From: Mesorhizobium ciceri biovar biserrulae WSM1271
GTDB taxonomy: Bacteria > Pseudomonadota > Alphaproteobacteria > Rhizobiales > Rhizobiaceae
NCBI RefSeq assembly: GCF_000185905.1
Contig: NC_014923.1
Location: 6,200,490 to 6,264,489, forward strand
Length of the DNA: 64,000 nt
Direction: 5' to 3'
The translations under genes were made by a program, and so were the position numbers. The notes below the pieces were generated by a model. That model had not been told where the DNA came from. It did not search any database and saw only the letters and a program-made list of their open reading frames with translations. Positions 61,997 to 64,000 of the stretch are shown here, piece by piece; position 1 is the stretch's first letter; each line of letters starts with the position of its first letter.

Positions 61997-62770
61997 ATGA
62001 GCTATGAGACGATCATCACCGAGACGCACGGCAAGGTCGGGCTGATCACGCTGAACAGGCCGCAGGCGCTCAACGCGCTGAACTCCCAGATCCTGACCGA
62101 GGTGGTGGCAGCCGTGAACGGGTTCAGCGCCGATCCCGGTATCGGCGCCATGGTCATCACCGGTTCCGAAAAAGCTTTCGCGGCGGGCGCCGATATCAAG
62201 GAGATGCAGTCCATCTCCTATGCGGACGCCTACGCCCAAGACTTCTTCGTCGGCTGGGAGGAACTGACGCGGGCGCGAAAGCCTATTATCGCGGCGGTGG
62301 CGGGCTATGCACTCGGCGGCGGTTGCGAGCTGGCGATGATGTGCGATTTCATCATCGCCGCCGACACGGCCAAGTTCGGCCAGCCCGAGATCACGCTCGG
62401 CGTCATTCCAGGCATGGGCGGGTCACAAAGGCTGACCCGCTTTGTCGGCAAGTCGAAGGCGATGGACATGTGCCTGACCGGGCGGATGATGGATGCCGCC
62501 GAGGCCGAGCGTTCTGGCCTGGTGTCGCGGGTCGTGCCTGCCGGTGAACTTGTCGAGGAGGCGCTGAAGGCCGCGGCCAAGATCGCCGCTTTCTCGCTGC
62601 CATCGGTGATGATGGCAAAGGAAGCTGTCAACCGCGCCTTCGAGACGACGCTTGCCGAGGGATTGCGGTTCGAGCGCCGGCTGTTTCACTCGCTGTTTGC
62701 ACTGGACGATCAGAAGGAAGGCATGGCGGCCTTTGCCGAGAAGCGGAAGCCGAATTTCACCAACCGCTGA
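61997..62770 (+). CDS. Enoyl-CoA hydratase
   Basis: 257 residues of a standard crotonase. The oxyanion-hole regions are KAFAAGADIKEM and AGYALGGGCELAMMCDFIIA; the catalytic Glu residues are in GGGCELA and QPEITLGVIPGMGG. It hydrates 2-enoyl-CoA in fatty-acid or aromatic breakdown. The ATG has AAGGAG upstream. It stands alone between mutM and rpsT, separate from the beta-oxidation operon at 16.8-23.3 kb. Confidence 0.95.
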   Translation: MSYETIITETHGKVGLITLNRPQALNALNSQILTEVVAAVNGFSADPGIGAMVITGSEKAFAAGADIKEMQSISYADAYAQDFFVGWEELTRARKPIIAAVAGYALGGGCELAMMCDFIIAADTAKFGQPEITLGVIPGMGGSQRLTRFVGKSKAMDMCLTGRMMDAAEAERSGLVSRVVPAGELVEEALKAAAKIAAFSLPSVMMAKEAVNRAFETTLAEGLRFERRLFHSLFALDDQKEGMAAFAEKRKPNFTNR

Positions 62771-62831
62771 CGCCAATCCCTTGGCTTCGAAGAAGATGGT
62801 TGTTGGCCGCCAAAAAGAAGGCCAGGCAGCG

Positions 62832-62859
62832 TTGACGCGCCGGAAAAGCTGAACTATAA
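62832..62859 (+). promoter_or_regulatory. Sigma-70-type promoter of rpsT
   Basis: TTGACG at 62832-62837 and CTATAA at 62854-62859 are separated by 16 bases. The site lies about 95 bases before rpsT and is close to the consensus. Confidence 0.65.
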
Positions 62860-62952
62860 GCCGCACCAACCGAGGCGGCCCTGTGGCAGCCCGTTTGTTT
62901 TTTGCGCCCTGCGGCATCCCGCATGCGCCGACCAGATCAGAAGAGAGGCATC

Positions 62953-63219
62953 ATGGCCAATACATCCTCGGCCAAAAAGGCAACGCGCAAGATCGTCCGC
63001 CGCGCAGCGATCAACAAGAACCGTCGCTCGCGCGTCCGCACCTATATCCGCCAGGTCGAAGAGGCGCTTGCCTCCGGTGACAAGGCTGCCGCACAGGCTG
63101 CCTTCAAGATCGCGGAGCCGGAATTGATGCGCGCCGCAACCAAGGGCGTGATTCACAAGAACACGGCGTCCCGCAAGGTGTCGCGACTGGCTCAGCGGGT
63201 CAAGGTACTGTCGGCCTGA
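62953..63219 (+). CDS. rpsT: 30S ribosomal protein S20
   Basis: 88 residues, very basic, starting MANTSSAKKATRKIVRRAAI and ending KVSRLAQRVKVLSA, as in S20. It binds 16S rRNA early in small-subunit assembly. The start has AGAGAGG upstream. In alphaproteobacteria rpsT often precedes dnaA, which fits the DnaA-box-like sites downstream. Confidence 0.97.
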   Translation: MANTSSAKKATRKIVRRAAINKNRRSRVRTYIRQVEEALASGDKAAAQAAFKIAEPELMRAATKGVIHKNTASRKVSRLAQRVKVLSA

Positions 63220-63247
63220 CATTACTTGCCTAGACTGACGTTCTTCG

Positions 63248-63274
63248 AACCCGGCCGTTTGTGCCGGGTTTTTT
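63248..63274 (+). terminator. rpsT terminator
   Basis: AACCCGGC at 63248-63255 pairs with GCCGGGTT at 63263-63270 around a 7-base loop, followed by TTTT. A textbook intrinsic terminator 28 bases after the rpsT stop. Confidence 0.92.
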
Positions 63275-64000
63275 CGTTTGCCGGCAAGCACTTAAAAAGA
63301 ATGTCCGGAAACGGCGTCTTATGCGGATTTCACAATAGGGAATAGTTTGCCGGCATATGCATGCCTGCTGTTGATCGGCACGCTTGAAAATCGCCGGCCT
63401 AATGATTCTTGGCTGTCAAAAATAGCTTATATTTTTCAAACGCTTACAGATGGTGATCCACAGCTTGTCCACACCGGACTGGCCCGATCGGGGAGAAGTC
63501 GCTGTCAAGCGAATTATTTCAGAATATTTCTGTCAGCGCCCGGTTTTTCATATTCGCCGGAAAAGGGTTTGAATCACAATGGCTTTGTTAAAATGTGCCG
63601 TCGCGGCATGCCACTCGAACCCGCCTCCACTAACCAGATTCCTTAAAAATCCGTTAGACGTGGCCTTGCCCTATCCACAGCGATTTCGGTAGTGTCGATC
63701 TATCGAAAGGGACGGGCTCTGGCTCTTAACCCAAGCCTGAATCGGCCAGCTTAAATTGGCGGGATTTGCAACGCGGATCAAGTCCGCGGACGGCTTTGGT
63801 TTGTCTTTTTCGATACGGTAGGGGACTGGCGTAACTAGACATGGCAGGTAGACGGCGCGCCGGCGCTCTTTTCGCCGGACGGTGTTGTATTGCCCTGACA
63901 TACCCAACGCGGACTGGCTTCCATGGGCCGGCACCGGTTCCCACGGATAATGGGCGACGTTCACCTGCCGGCGGCGGCAGCGGACATCGTAGCAAAGACT
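63275..64000. promoter_or_regulatory. Region downstream of rpsT, probable dnaA upstream region
   Basis: 726 bases without a supported gene; open frames on both strands at 63671-64000 match nothing I recognise. The first 400 bases are AT-richer than average. Three DnaA-box-like 9-mers occur: TGATCCACA (63454-63462), TTGTCCACA (63465-63473) and CTATCCACA (63671-63679), the last two one base from TTATCCACA. There are GANTC sites at 63404-63408 and 63637-63641 and a CtrA-like TTAAAAATCCGTTAG at 63643-63657. This mix suits a dnaA promoter; whether it is also an origin cannot be decided here. Confidence 0.5.

Noticed and set aside
63671..63995. Two minus-strand frames of about 90 residues near the right edge
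   Set aside because: No ribosome site, no family, and they cover DnaA-box-like DNA; more likely chance frames.

Overview
This window looks like a chromosomal segment of a Mesorhizobium-type alphaproteobacterium (Rhizobiales). That assignment is inference from protein character: the cell-cycle regulator GcrA, a class I lysyl-tRNA synthetase, a complete alphaproteobacterial Tad/Cpa pilus locus, the argD-argF-hslO operon, a LuxR-LuxI-crotonase set, and palindromic repeats of rhizobial style. Base composition is uniformly GC-rich. No tRNA, rRNA, CRISPR array, prophage or intact insertion sequence is visible. The right edge carries rpsT followed by DnaA-box-like sites, which fits a position just upstream of dnaA.

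Layout. 1-6.4 kb: a cut glycosyltransferase, apaG, the argD-argF-hslO operon (minus), gcrA (plus), an unusual pair of inverted 8-mer tandem arrays, and corA. 6.5-9.6 kb: phosphate control (phoR-phoU without pst genes or phoB) divergent from ppk2. 9.7-11.9 kb: a quorum-sensing unit luxR-luxI-crotonase with a perfect palindrome between luxR and luxI. 12.1-16.7 kb: a solute-binding protein, a TerB-like protein, lysS, a degenerate nuclease-fold protein and an S24 LexA/CI-like regulator. 16.8-24.1 kb: a fatty-acid beta-oxidation cluster (two acyl-CoA dehydrogenases, a thiolase and a fused hydratase/dehydrogenase) with a MerR regulator and matching operator-like sites. 24.5-28.6 kb: a PodJ-like polarity protein. 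28.7-34.2 kb: a TSUP permease with its TIGR02186-type partner, an Hsp70-like protein, a cupin and a CadC-like TPR regulator. 34.3-40.1 kb: a LysR regulator divergent from soeABC-like sulfite dehydrogenase genes. 40.1-43.4 kb: the ligase-associated helicase/PdeM repair pair. 43.6-46.3 kb: peptidase genes and a MarR regulator. 46.4-58.5 kb: the Tad pilus locus. 58.6-64 kb: a PhnD-like binding protein, deoB, mutM, an enoyl-CoA hydratase and rpsT.

The parts that work together are: a cell-cycle theme (gcrA, podJ, the Tad pilus and the probable dnaA upstream region), with GANTC sites in front of gcrA and CtrA-like TTAA-N7-TTAA near-matches in front of podJ, the tad transcription units and the probable dnaA region; a three-gene acyl-homoserine lactone circuit; a regulated acyl-CoA catabolic operon; and a cytoplasm-facing molybdoenzyme for sulfite oxidation. 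The most rewarding places for follow-up are the luxR-luxI-crotonase unit with its palindrome, the inverted octamer arrays that fill the gcrA-corA gap exactly, the terminator inside the argD leader, and the shared operator of the beta-oxidation regulon.
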